Below are positions 22,261 through 35,072 of a stretch of DNA of 64,000 bases, piece by piece. Every line of letters starts with the position of its first letter. The stretch's first letter is position 1. This DNA is from Pyronema omphalodes (Eukaryota; Ascomycota; Pezizomycetes; Pezizales; Pyronemataceae). The stretch lies in NCBI GenBank assembly GCA_024516155.1, contig JAJJXM010000006.1, forward strand, positions 372,001 through 436,000, given 5' to 3'. The notes under the pieces are model-generated. The model was not told the origin of the DNA. It worked only from the letters and a program-made list of their open reading frames with translations, and ran no database searches. Position numbers and translations under genes: made by a program.

Positions 22261-23570
22261 TTGGAAGCTGGTTTAGTTGATGGTACGCGATAATTGACGT
22301 CAGGAGAGACAATGGTAGCCACCAGAAAGTAGGGAATCCGAGCAGAAGAGCTCCGAGGATGCGCCTAAAAATGCAATTCGAGTAACAAAACGAAGCGCTT
22401 CAACTAACAGCTATTGTTGAAACCAAAAGAGTGTATCCGTTGGACGTGGGAGTTTTCGATCGCAGCGTAATGACGTTTCGGTATAAGGAGAGTATCGCGA
22501 CGATAAGCAAAGGGTCGCGTATGCAGTTGGTGGTAGTAGTTGTGGTAGTAGTTGTAGTAGTTGTAGTAGTAGCTGTAATAGGATTTCGTATTTCGCGAGA
22601 ATCTAGAGTGACAGAACTATGTGAAATAAACGGGTAGCGGAAGAGGGGGGTTCTGTTATGGCCGTTGTGAGGCCGAACGCATCGAGTTCTTGACTACCAA
22701 ATAACGGAAGAGGGGTTGCAGCGGTGTCTAGGTAAGCTGTTGCCAGTCGCCAAGCGTGCAGGGTGGGCGGCGCGAGGAAGGCGGAAGGGACGAACGAGTA
22801 TTACGCTGCGTTGTGGACTGGTGACTACTGGAGTCGGTTCGATGTTCGTTCAGCTAGGTGCAGCAACAAGCCGGATGGGGTTGGAGAGCGAGGAGGGGGG
22901 GTGGGAGGCAGAGTGGATTTCTTTTTGGGGGGGAGGGAGTGCTGTGTGAGAGGTAGTTGGATGTTGTGTGAGAGACAGTGAAGTATCGGAGGGATAGAGA
23001 GACAGACAGCGGAGAGTTAGGAGGTATTGTGGTGAGTGGAGAGGGGAGTTGGAGTCGTCTTGTGCTGGTGCTGGTGCTGGTGCTGGTGCTGGTGCTGTGT
23101 TTGCGTTCAGCGGACCAGTTCGTGAATGACGATGGAGTCTGTCTCTGGGGTTCGGGGGTGGGAGGTGGCAGCAGGGTGGTGTCTCTCTACTCCCTGACAC
23201 TGGATGAGGCACTGGCACTGGCTCTGGCTCTGGCTCTGGCACAGACACTGGGAACCTGACTTGAGAGTCTGGGAACACTGGGACCATTTTGACTAGATGG
23301 GCAGGGCAGGCAGGGCAGCGGGTGACTTGAACTGAACCCTCCAAGACAGAGAGATGTACCATCCGACACTTCTCTACCATGGTTCTTTCAGTCCACTGAG
23401 CGGTTGAGGAATATTTATCTTCACTATTCTACCACGTACAACTGAGAGAGAGTATTTACAACAATTCCCCTATCGACATCTCACCTACTCCTCTCTACCG
23501 ACTTTCCATCTGCTCCTCTACCGGTTTCTCATCCTCTCCTCTCGACTCACTTGACCTTCACAACCTGGTT
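22261..23570. other. kin1 upstream region with microsatellites
   Basis: Contains GTAGTA/TTGTAG repeats (22530-22582), G-rich tracts, GGTGCT hexamers (23060-23100) and CTGGCT/CTGGCA hexamers (23205-23245). Open frames here, such as a poly-Val frame at 22530, are products of the repeats. It is plausible promoter and 5' leader for the kinase gene, but no specific site can be assigned. Confidence 0.6.
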
Positions 23571-26500
23571 CTATTAGATCTGTTTTGGCGAGAAGCAGGG
23601 ACGGGGATGTGGGATGTTTGAAATCCCGTCCACCAATCGCAGCACGGAGTATCCCCTAGTGAGGAGTCGTACCTGTACCAATTTGCGGGGAAAGCAACCA
23701 GCAGCAGAGCACTTGCATATGGCTGCCAAATCTACCACTTTTCGGCCCAGAATTTCACGGTCGAGAGCGCCGTAAAAGGGTATGTAAAACGGCAAACCCA
23801 TGGAACCAGTGAAACGCCGCGTTCTGTATGTGGAGCAGAGACATGGTAGACTACGGGCGGAGAGGGGGGCGGGGGGGGGGGGTCCTTGACGACTCCGACA
23901 GACTCACTCAACAACGTGGGGTCAAGCCGAAGCGGAGCCAGAGCCCGATGAAAAAAATCCGGCCTTTACAAAGTGAATAAGGAGAAAGTAGGCGGAGGTG
24001 GACGCTGAATCCAAAGTGAAAGAGAAGGAAGAAGTAGAAGTAGAAGCAGCAGACAAAGTAGCACACGAAAAGAGAAAGTAGCAGAAGAAGTGAAATAGCA
24101 GCCAAAAAGCTCAAAAGGTAGAAGAAAGTGAATCACAGGAAAAATTCAAAGGGCAAGAATCCTCCGCAATAATTTCTGTCTATATATCCAGCCCAGCCCA
24201 GAATTTCCACCACTTACTCGTCGGAGCCACATAACGGTACACACTGTAGCCTTTACAGCCTTACACTGTATCATATCATACCATATCATTAAATCCCAAG
24301 CCTCCGGTATTACCATCCCGTTGAAAGGGTGTTAGACACGTCATGTGTCATGTAATACAAACGTAACTGACAGTCCTCCGAAATTCCTCTAACAGTCCTC
24401 CTCCTCTGAAATTCCTCTAAAAAAGAAGAACCCCACACAACACAACACAACACGATCCCATCCCAGTCCCCATTCCCACCATCCGCATCCCCATCCCCAT
24501 CCAAATCCCATCCAAATCCCCATCCCCATCCCCATCCAAATCCCATCCGCATCCCCATCCGCATCCCCATCCCAAAGCATAAAAAACACCCCTGCTTACT
24601 TATCCAGATCCGAGGGTATGTACATAGAGCTGCGAGCACCGTTTTCCAGGAAACTATGTAGGAAAATAAAAAAAAAGGCGTGGTAGGATGGTATGGTATA
24701 GTGTGTAATATTTATGTATGTATGTAGAAGTATGTATGTACCACCGTACTCGAAACTCGAGACTCAGTTAAACTCAGTTAAACTCTACAGTCGGTACAAG
24801 CACATATGTATGAACTTAAAAACCCTAGGTAGGAACCTAGGAAGTGGAAACTACAATCACAAGGATGGGATAAGAGACGGTGAGACGGCTACAATTTCGT
24901 TGTCGTGAGCGGTGAATGAGGGGGATGGGAGGATGGGGGGGGGGGGGGGGGGCTGGGAGGATGGGGGAGTAGGATAGGATAGGAGGGGATGGGGGATGAT
25001 ATTATTGTATACATATTCCAAACAAAAAAAAAGCAGCACAACGAAAAATTAAGTCTTCAGGTACAACAAGGCTTTCGTTATGGTAAAGTATGTCTCCTAC
25101 AGCTATACAGTGTTATACAGTGTTATATGTACATTACATTAAGATATCCCGTAAATCAATACAACACAACGCAGACTATGCTAGACTGGGTTAGACTAGA
25201 CTGGGTTGGATGAGGTAAATAAACATATATATACATACAGGAATAAGAACAGGAATAAGAATAAGAATAAGAATAAGAACAGGAATAAGAATAAGAACAG
25301 GAATAAGAATAAGAACAGGAATAAGAATAAGAACTCACCGGCGTGGCATAGGGCTTTGTAATGCATATTATCCATTCATTCATTCATTCATGTTGCTGTT
25401 TTTTTTTTTTCTTTTTCCTTTTTTTTCATTTATATAGTACCTTTGCCGCTGCCTCTGCCTCTACCTCATCCATACCATCCATACCATCCATACCATACCA
25501 ACTATCCATACCATCCACATGATATAATCAACCGCAACACAGATCTGGAGCCTACATAAACCAACTATTACAGAAAGAAAAATCTCATCTATATAAGCAT
25601 CCAGAATTCAGAATCCAGAATCCAGAATCCAGAATCCAGAATCCAGAATCCAGAAGCCGGTACCTGGACCTGCCACCTGAAACCCGGAACATGGAACCTG
25701 GACCTGAAACCTGGCACCTGGAATCTGCATTTCAGATTCAAATCAGATCAGATCGCATCGGATCACATAAGATCTTGGGGCTGGATATGGTGTGTATGTA
25801 GTATGTAGCATGGTAGCATGGTAGACTGAGGAATGTATTATGTGGGATGTATGTGGGATGTATGTAGGATGTAGGATGTAGGATGTATTATGTATAGGAT
25901 GTAAGTTATTCCAATCGCTGCTCATGGTGCTGGGGAATGTATATACATACATAGCAGTAGCAGTAGCAGTAGCAGTAGCAGTAGCAGTAGCAGAATGTTA
26001 TGGTATGTACTCGTGATTACCGGCGGATGGATGGATTTACCCTTACCTATGTACTGGGGTATAGAGGGTATGAGGGGGTATGGTGTATCATGTATGTATG
26101 TATATAGGGATATGGTGTATCATGTATGTATGTAATAATTACGATAATTACGATAATTGTAATTATTACAGCTCTACACATACATACAGTAAAACCATAT
26201 ACTTAGCTTAGCTTAGCTTAGCTTAGCTTATATTCAAGCACATATACAATACCAAGTCACAAACCAAAAAAAATCTCTATTCCCATCCCATCCCATCCAT
26301 CCATCCCATCCAGCACCCAACCCAGCACCCATCATCAATCCAACCGCTCTATAATCCCACAAACCCTCAGCCAGGATCAGAATCAGCATCATGACGCGTT
26401 TAATTCTCCATCTGTATATACTATATATATATAAACCTCTGCTCTTTGCTTTTCTTTTCGTATCTTATCTTCCGAACCGAACCGAACCGAACCGAACTGA

Positions 26501-29500
26501 GCTGAGATGGGCTGGGCTGGGCTGGGATGGGCTGAAATGGGCTGAAATGGGCTGGGATGGACTGAGCTGAGATGTCAAAGCCACGTTTTTTTGATTCTGT
26601 GTGTGTATGTATGTATGTATGTATGTATGTATGTATGTATGTATGTGCGAGCTTTACCAGGGAAGGGGTCCACTATCCCAAACTATAATCGTAACTACAG
26701 TACATACATATAACTATAACTATAACTATAAATATAAATATAAATATATCCGTGATTATATATAACTATAACTATAACTATAACTATATCCGTGATTATA
26801 TATAACTATAACTATAACTATAACTATAACTGTAACTATAACTGTAACTGTGTTACTTGTGACAGATATTATCCTAGCAGCTATGTGGTACATGATAACG
26901 GCGGGGCTGATCTTGGGGTTGGCTTACTGGTGTGGAAAAGTACTCGTACGGGAAGTTGTGGGTTGATTATAGGGAGGGGGGTTAGAGATGGTGGGGATGT
27001 GGGGGATGGAGAGAGGGAGGAATTTTTGGGTTGGTGATATGGAGGTAAGATTAGGTTTGGGTCTTGGGAAGGGAATGGAAAGATGGGAAGATGGGAAGAA
27101 GGGAAGAAAAGATGGGAAGATGGAAAGAAGAAAGAAAGAAAGTTTAAACCGTTTCCAACATTATAACATTATAACATTACAAGATTCCAAACACCCGAAT
27201 TCGGGATGGGAGAGCCTATAAGTAATCCTATATCCAGTGGTTGTCGATATAACATTACATTACATTATATGACAGTTGTAGAGATATAAAATAACTCTTC
27301 TTTCCATGGATTATGATATCGATATATCATTATGTCTTGTGTAAACCTTTAACCTTCTCATTCTGAAACTTATCGGAAAAAGTAAATTCCATAAACTCCC
27401 TCCCCCGCTTATTTTTCTTCTCTCTCTTCTTTTGATAACTTACCAATATCCGATATCCGATATTCAGTATCCAATATTTGATATTCGATACTCGATAATC
27501 AATACCATAAACCAGCTATAGCAACACATAATACCAATCATTCCATCCCCCCAACACATCCAAGATCCAAAGCTTCAAAGCCAATTTTTTTCTTCAGTGC
27601 ACATACATCGATACATACATATATCCACATTCCCACGATTATTACAATTCCCCCCATATTTTTCAAAGCCTAATCAACAAAATATACAGATCTAAACACT
27701 ACATATAACAAGTACATCTATACATACTACATACTATACAACAGCCACTATACAACCGCCACACAATGTCCGTGCCATAGACGTTAAAAAACGTCAGTGC
27801 GCAATACGCGGTCACAGATTGATCATTGATCATTGGCTATTGGTTATTATGTGTCTACATATGATTCTAATGTCACAGTCATTACTTAATTAGCTAGCTA
27901 GCTAGATACCTAGCTAAATACCTGTAACCTACCGACCTAGCATTTGGCCTAGCTAGGTGTGATTTGGAGGTTGGGTGGTGGTGGTGGTGGTGGTGGGGTC
28001 CTTGACCTTTTTGTTTTGTTTTTTGTTTTTCTGGGGACCTGGTATGTTGCTTGGAACTTGGGAGTTTGATTTGGGACTGGGGTTGGGAAACTTGAGACAT
28101 TCACCTGTCAGGTAGATAGTTATTAGTGGTTCGGGTTTGGTTGCTGTTGTTTATGTTTGAGGCTGGTAAATGGATATATGAATAATTCAATAGTTGCTTG
28201 TGTTGGGGAAATCTGATGAGTGCGGTTGCATGCATTGTATGTCGAGAGAGGAATTGGGGGTTTGTTTTTGTTTTTGTTTTTGTTTTTGTTTTTGTTTTTG
28301 TTTTTGTTTTTGTTTTTGTTTTTGAGTGAGGAAAGTAAAATGGGACTGGAGCTGCAAAATTGGTCGCTGGTTGCTGATCGCTGATCGCTGGTTGTTGTTG
28401 CTGGTTGCTGGTTGCTGGTTGCTGTTCATGATGCACACTGGAAGTTTGATCTAGGTATCACTAGGTACACGTAAACATCCCTTAGCAGTTGGCTTCAGTT
28501 TGTTAGAAGAGAGATGTTGTAGGTGCTCGAGCTGTATGGCACCATAGCAACTTAAACGCATAGACAATTCATATTCCTGGCAAGCTAACTACAGGCTAGA
28601 GGCTAGAGATTCTTTGGAATATGGTCTCGTGATCAGGTAGAGGTAATTTCTTTTGTCCAACACCGGGTCGGGAAGTGCAAGTCTTAAGCTTCGTTGATTT
28701 CCGTTTAATGGCCTTCGTTTAATGCTTCTATGTTTTTTTTCCCGAAAATTGAAATATTGTAATGGCTCCGTGGCGACACGGGCCTCTACTAGCATCAATA
28801 GGCCTAATGTAACCCGGGGTGCCCGCGGTGCCCGGACATTATTTATCTACCACTGACGATATTTTTGTGCCTAAATTTGGGTTTATGATAAAGTAGGTCT
28901 GAGGATGCTCAAAGCTTGAAATGATTTCTTGAATGATTTGTTGTGTTCGTTTCCGACCCGGAAATAATATGTATAAAATAACAGAGCCGAGTGGTGAGAT
29001 GAGATTAGGAGTACCTAAAGCTGATGAAGAGTCCAAAGACGGGGTGCCGAGACTGCCGAGCGCGTATCTAGAATACGTACAACCAGATCCCAAGCTCCCG
29101 TCATAACCAACAACATACAAAACTTCCCTCTAGAGTAAATTATTCCTTAGAAATCACACTCCCGCAGTTCTTTAATTGGCCAAGTTTCATCCTCACTCGA
29201 TAGCTTGATGATCATCCCTAAAATGACCACTTCAAGTATAGAGCAAGTAAAGTATGGTTATGTATAGGGTTTTCTGGGACAACACCAAAGGAGCACCATA
29301 ACAAGAGGGAAAGTGTCCGTGCACTCTCGGCACCCCAAAGAACGGACACGACGGACACGACGGACGGGCTCGGCACGCTCCGCGGTTGCATGACGCGCCG
29401 AGAACACTTCGCGTTTCGGGAAAAAGCAAGACACGTTACCCGCCTCAAACTTGAGCGCACCGGAACACGCTCCACGTCAGGCTTGGACGCGACGACGAAG

Positions 29501-29713
29501 CTTAGAGTAGACGAAGTAGTTGTGCGTGTTGGATGTTCTGCATTCGCGATTCTCAATTCACGACTGGATTGCAACTTCGATTGATGCTTTCTATTTTCAA
29601 CTACTGATTTACTCCCCAATACTCGACGACACTCAGCGGTACTCAACGATACGCCAAATTAAGCTCGATACCACTTGTCTTGAGCTCCGTTCGGGCTCTT
29701 ACTTACTACCACT
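23571..29713. other. Microsatellite desert between kin1 and the G-patch gene
   Basis: No convincing gene in 6 kb. Tandem repeats include CCATCC/AAATCC (24470-24570), a G run (24936-24953), GAATAA/GAACAG hexamers (25240-25333), CATT (25375-25390), AATCCAG heptamers (25611-25655), GCAGTA hexamers (25950-25992), TTAGC pentamers (26198-26230), ACCGA pentamers (26474-26500), GTAT tetramers (26602-26645), AACTAT hexamers (26700-26840), GGT triplets (27975-28000) and TTTTTG hexamers (28260-28325). The last 500 bp before 29714 are mixed sequence that likely holds the promoter of the next gene. Confidence 0.7.
28260..28325 (+). repeat. TTTTTG hexamer microsatellite, about 11 units
   Basis: An almost perfect (GTTTTT)n tract. 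It makes false Lys/Thr and Lys/Gln open frames on the minus strand. Confidence 0.95.
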
Positions 29714-32134
29714 ATGAGTTACGGTAAAAGGCCACGGTCTGAATTTGAGGGAAACAGTAACAATGGTGGAAATACGAACTCTTTTGTCACATATGGAACT
29801 CCATTACCGCCATTGGATTCTCACACGAGAGATGATGGGAGCTATGTCCCGGTTTGGAAACAAGAGGTGACGGATGAGAGGGGGAGGAAGAGGTTACATG
29901 GAGCTTTCACTGGAGGGTTTAGTGCGGGGTATGTGCTTTTTTCATACTACGGGGATGCCTATAGAGCTTTGTGGGAGCTGGTGAAGCTGTGTGAGGTTTG
30001 GAGAAGCTCCAGAAGATTCCTTCAGGATTTACCAGGCTTTACCAAGCTTTGCTGAAATTTGAGGACTTCCTGGATTTCATCAGACTTCACCGAGCTTTGC
30101 CAGGCTTCACCAGGTTTTGTTTGTCATGTCAATGAACTTGCGGCTGACCTTAGCGGCAGATATTTCAATACCGTTGGATCGAAAGAAGGTCAGCTCCGGA
30201 TATCTTGAACACCACTACCTCGAGCCCCACTAACACCACTTCCTAATCCCAGGATGGACTCCCTCTACCTTCACTTCCTCCCGTTCTTCTCGCGCCACCG
30301 CAAAAGCTGCAAAGCCCGAAGATTTCATGGACGAGGAGGATCTCCGCGAGCAGGAAGAGGCACGAGAACTCGAGACCAATAGGAACTTCTCTGGCCTCGG
30401 TGGGCCCGAAGATGGCCACTCTAAGCCGCGTACCTTGATGGATCTTCTAATGCCGGCAATGCAGGATACCATGGGAATCAAATTATTAAAAAAGATGGGC
30501 TGGAAAGAGGGTCAAGGAGTTGGACCCAAAGTTATGCGTGAAGCCAAGGATTTCGACGGAGACAACAAATTGAAGGGCGCTGAAGATAAGATGCACCTAT
30601 TCGCACCCGAAAATACTAGAATGGTTTCTTTCGTTCGAAAAGTGGGTAGCAAGGGACTTGGATACGAGGGTGAGGCAAGCTTGACAGTTGATAAACCATC
30701 CAAGCAGAAGGCCACCGATGACGAGGAGGAAGATGAGGGCATGTCATTCGGCACCCTTCGTAGATCTGTTAAACCCAAAAAGAAAACCACGGCATTTGGA
30801 GTCGGAATCTTGAACGACGATGGCGAAGATGATGAAGATATTTACTCCATCAAACCAAAATCCGCCTACAACCGGGTGATTGGTGGTGATAAGCCTAAAA
30901 AGAAGCCTGCTCCACCAAAGGTGCCGGGGTTGGGAAAGCATGTGTTCATACCCAAGAAGGTACAGGCACAGAAAGCATATAAAACTGCTAGGAAATGTCA
31001 TGATGGAAAACTTCCACTTCCAGGATTTATACTGGCAGAGGAAACAGTGGGGGCTGATGGGCCGCGATACCCTCCGCCTGTGGTACCAGATGACTGGATC
31101 GCTCCCGACGGCTCTTCTGCGACCAGTACATCCGCAACTTCAACCCCAACCACAATGGCAGAAGCAGCAAGCCTAGCAAAGCTAGATCCCCGCCAAAGAG
31201 GCGCCCTCTTAGGCGAAGCCCCACTCCCGGGGAAGTCGGTTTTTGATTTCCTAACCCCTGACGCACGTAACCGCATCGCCAACCTAACCGGAAAATCCCA
31301 CCTACCTCCAGGGCTTGGGGAAGCTCCAGCATCTACAACCCGTAGCACAATCGCCGATATAATACCGCATCTTGACGCCGATACTGCTCTGGCCGCTTTA
31401 CGGGGAGGATTTATGCCGTATGGCGATGATCTGGAAAAGAGGGGGCGGTATAGGAGTTTTCTTGAAGTGAAAGCGGGTATGAAAGAAGGGTTACCGGATA
31501 GGGTATGTAAATTCTATACATTTTATTCCTTCATAAAATTCATGACAGATGCCGGAGAAAATACTGGATGGATTGAGATAGCTAACTGGATTTTTCATAG
31601 AAATACGGTATGGTAACTCAAGACTGGGTAAAAGAAATGAACGAATTCGTTGGAGCTGCACGTATTTTTAAACCGTTGACTGGTGCTATGGCTACCCGTT
31701 TCGCATCTGCGAAAACTGCTGCCTCTAATTTTCAGGGGAATACAGATGCGGCTATTGATACAACTACTTTAATAACCAAACCAGCGGAGAAAGAACAGGA
31801 CCCGCAAGAAGAGGCAGCGAGAATGGGGATGCATGGAAGACTCACTCGGAGTACTATTGACTTTAATCCTAGCAGATTATTGTGCAAACGATTTAATGTG
31901 GAATACGTAGGGCCGGTACCGGGAAGTGATGAATACAATAAGAGACCGGGCCAAGATAGTTATAGGAAGGCGAAGGAAGAGGAGGAAATATTGGCGCTGC
32001 CAGCCCCGCCCATCAGAGAGCAGGAGAAGATTATGGTGGATGCGGATAAGAATGATGCGTTGGAAGGCGAAAAGGCCGCGGATGAGGTTTTTAAGAATAT
32101 CTTTGGGGATTCGGATAGTGATGAGGAGGACTAA
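29714..32134 (+). CDS. G-patch domain protein, GPATCH1 family (DUF1604)
   Basis: Four exons (29714-29928, 30160-30188, 30253-31502, 31601-32134) give 675 residues. Exon 2 is a 29-nt microexon; the introns are 231, 64 and 98 bp. The N-terminal GPATCH1 signature is clear: [46 protein letters not shown], then across both junctions [15 protein letters not shown]. The G-patch is at about 155-200 ([20 protein letters not shown]). The middle keeps [18 protein letters not shown], and the C-terminus is acidic (GDSDSDEED). Family knowledge: G-patch proteins activate DEAH-box helicases, and GPATCH1 orthologues associate with catalytic-stage spliceosomes and the helicase DHX35. A nuclear splicing role is therefore inferred. 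The unusually long intron 1 carries decamer repeats (separate entry). Fungal members are commonly of this size, shorter than the human protein. Confidence 0.9.
30023..30120 (+). repeat. Intronic decamer repeat in GPATCH1 intron 1
   Basis: Seven copies of a 10-base unit near CAGGCTTTAC: three contiguous at 30023-30052 and four contiguous at 30081-30120, with an unrelated 28-bp spacer. The 5' half of the intron carries motifs close to the complement (GGTGAAGCTG, GGAGAAGCTCC), so pairing across the intron is possible. Confidence 0.75.
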
Positions 32135-32622
32135 GGGGAATGAGGAAAATTCTATCATCGTATTTATGCAGAGAGACAAGCTGATACAAGAATGGATAAT
32201 GTCTGTAGAAAGATTATTATAACGCGGGCAGCTAGCTTCATTCGAGTGACCATCCATGATAATATTGCAAGTGTACATTGCCAATGCAACAGGGAAGAAC
32301 CATTGATCCATCTAAGGAGTAGACCTCAGCAGATATTCGTAGAAACATTTTTAAAATTTAAGCGGTGACGAAAACTCCAATCAGTACGTAGTATGATGTT
32401 TAAAGGGTGTCCATAAGTAATTACAGTCGACTGTATTCGCTTATGTTCAGCTTCCGTGAAATTAAATTTAGATAAGCACATAAATAAGATTAACCCAGAG
32501 TATTACAGACTGGTCAAATAAGGAATAGTCCTGATATAAAGGAAATCAACTGCTGTAATTTAACAAATCATGTTATGTATCCAGGATCCCTAGGGGGAAA
32601 AATGAAGATAAGAGGGCGTTTT
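32135..32622. other. 3' flank of the G-patch gene
   Basis: AT-rich spacer ending at the target duplication of the hAT-like element. Nothing else is recognised. Confidence 0.5.
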
Positions 32623-33146
32623 TGGGGATGCACACGAGACGAGACGAGACGAGACCGCCATTTGGTTCGAGAAATCCCGTCTCGTAGGATTTCAATCTCG
32701 TAAGTCTCGAGACTTTAGGCGAGAAAAAAGTATTTCATAAAACTACAAGTGAAGCAACAATTCTGCAGGCTATTATCTGCTCCAATGCTCATACTCTTCC
32801 TCCTCGAATATCTCTCAATCTTCAGACTCAGGTAGTTTATTCTGGCTCTGGATGAGCAGTATGTACCACCGAAGAACTTTTACTAAGAAGTCGATTCTTA
32901 TACTTGGTAATAGATTTATCTGGAAGAGTGATTGGCGGAGTGGGAAAAAATACATATTTAACTTGATTAGTCATATTTTGCCCTATAGAGTATAGAATAT
33001 ACAAGTATCGAAAAGCCTCGAGCTTATCTCGAGCTTTTGAAAAAAAAAGGCTCGAGACATCTCGTCTCGTGGAAATCCAATCTCGTCGGTCTCGAGGCCA
33101 AAGCTCTAACTTCTGTCTTGAGCCGCTCGTCTCGTGTGCATCCCTA
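32623..33146. mobile_element. hAT-like MITE, 524 bp, with 8-bp target-site duplication
   Basis: Terminal inverted repeats read TGGGGATGCACACGAGACGA at 32623 and, from the right end (33146) on the other strand, TAGGGATGCACACGAGACGA: one mismatch in 20. The element is flanked by GGCGTTTT at 32615-32622 and again at 33147-33154, an 8-bp duplication typical of the hAT superfamily. Both subterminal zones are packed with CTCGAGAC/GTCTCG motifs, including GAGAC pentamers next to the left end. There is no transposase frame, so it is non-autonomous. The intact duplication suggests a fairly recent insertion. Confidence 0.85.
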
Positions 33147-33154
33147 GGCGTTTT

Positions 33155-35019
33155 ACTTAGGTACCTTACTACCTTAAATTCGACGTGAAAACAATACCAA
33201 GACCTAAATCTAATAAGTAAAAGAAGCACAAGTTGAATTTAACTTCGTAATAGCTATACTGTGAAAATTTCCACCCTAGACTATTGAGTCCTATGTATGC
33301 GGGACAAAAGAAACCGTAATACTGTCGTCGTTGCCTAGACCACCTAATGGCCCCCCCTGATTTGCTGGATTTTAATTTTAATCCCCATTTTCTTAAAATT
33401 CTGAGGGAGTGTGATGGTTTGTGAAGATGCAATATATTACGATGTACTTCCTTAAATGGTGCCTCAAGTACGGCGCACCCTTTCAAATTCGAGCATAGCA
33501 ACAAAACAATCACAACTCCAGAGATTTCCTAGTATAGAGTGAGAGTTTAAAATTCCTGTTATAGTCGATATCAACTATAATTATTCAAAGATGTTTGGTG
33601 CATCGTCGAATGTAGTTGTATGATGTGATGAATGTCGTGCGTAGTGATACAACAGAGCGCTGGACTTACCCTTGCAGATATCATCATCATCTTTATCGAA
33701 GATGAATTCAACTAAGCAATCTTCAAATAATGACTGAATCCCATTTTACAAATCGTAATTGGTTGAATCTTGTCATATACATACTTTAGATGAATAATTT
33801 TTTTATTGATTCCTATCCAATATATAATTTCCCACTAAAGCATAATAGCTCGTTACGATCCGCTCGGTTCTGAATCCGCTTGAATCAGCTCGCTTCTGGC
33901 CTGAGTAAGCAAATAAGCTCTACGGTAATAAGCATTTATTTCTCCACGCTTTCGTGGGGAAATTCACAAACGATATATATGTGCTGACATAATACCGGTT
34001 TTTAAACACCCGGACATATTTTACAAAACTCAAGATGTCACGCGACCAGATAATCAAGATCTAGAAGTTTCGAGATTAGAGTATCTGAGCCGAAGATCGT
34101 TGCTGAAGATTGATCCCGTTTTCCGAAGATCCCGAGGGACCTTCATCATCCGCCAACAGCCAATATTTTGAAGATCACCCACGGGAGGTGAATTGTAGAT
34201 ATACTCGAATGACTATAGTCGGAGCGGGTTTGAACGTCTATTTTGTTGCTGTTTAATGCGCCCTTGCATATGGGTTTATTAGATCTATGTGTTCTCAAAG
34301 CTCTTCCGGCTTCCTGGGATTTCTGAACAGCCCTACGGACTCCCCGGGCTCCTTTAGTACCCAATACGGACATCTACATAACTCGCTTAATCAACTCCTG
34401 GCGATGATACCTCATCATACGGATTCGTGAACCGGGGATGTCAATTACCGTGTTTCGTCAAATTCTACCCGCTTCTACATACTTCCTGATAAGCGCGTCA
34501 CACGCCTAGACCAATACGGAAGAGTGTCGTTTCCCCCACAAAAAAAACTCCGCTTCGGAGATCTTGCAGGGTCGTGGTTGATGGGTGTTTCGTTCATGCG
34601 TTCCACTGCTCCTTTGGTGCCCCTTGGTTCCCCTTGGCTCGTCCGCGTATCGGTGGTTGGTGGGGTCAGCCGCATGCCAAGCGTGCGACTGCTTCGGTTC
34701 ACTCCATCTCTCTTATTGTGTACCTCGTTACCTCTGCTGACGGACTCTTCCGACTTACTGTGTCTACCTACGGCTCGTCCTTCGCTCGTCATCAACAACT
34801 CACTCAACCGCCACCTTCTATAAATTCTATTCCTATCCCCTTCCGGTTATTCAGCGATTCCACACGGCTCAACACGGTTTGCCAGGATACTGTGATTCCC
34901 TAAGACCTTAGCACAGGACTCCAACAACCCTCAAACAAGATCCCAATCCACAACCCTCATTCATCACCAAAATAACGCACCAAGCACGTCGCACTTCGTC
35001 AGTGCAATAACCACCCATC
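33155..35019. other. Intergenic region upstream of CAF40
   Basis: AT-rich to about 34400, then C/T-rich promoter-like sequence to 35019. Open frames at 34475-34900 exist in several frames at once and lack recognisable domains. No gene is supported. Confidence 0.5.
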
Positions 35020-35040
35020 ATGATGCAGTCACACATGTAT

Positions 35041-35072
<32 letters not shown>

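Noticed and set aside
22530..22600. Open frame with poly-valine upstream of kin1
   Set aside because: It is the translation of a GTAGTA/TTGTAG microsatellite with no domain or codon structure.
23058..23250. CTGGTG and CTGGCT arrays as a possible CRISPR-like array
   Set aside because: They are uninterrupted hexamer microsatellites without spacers, in a eukaryotic genome.
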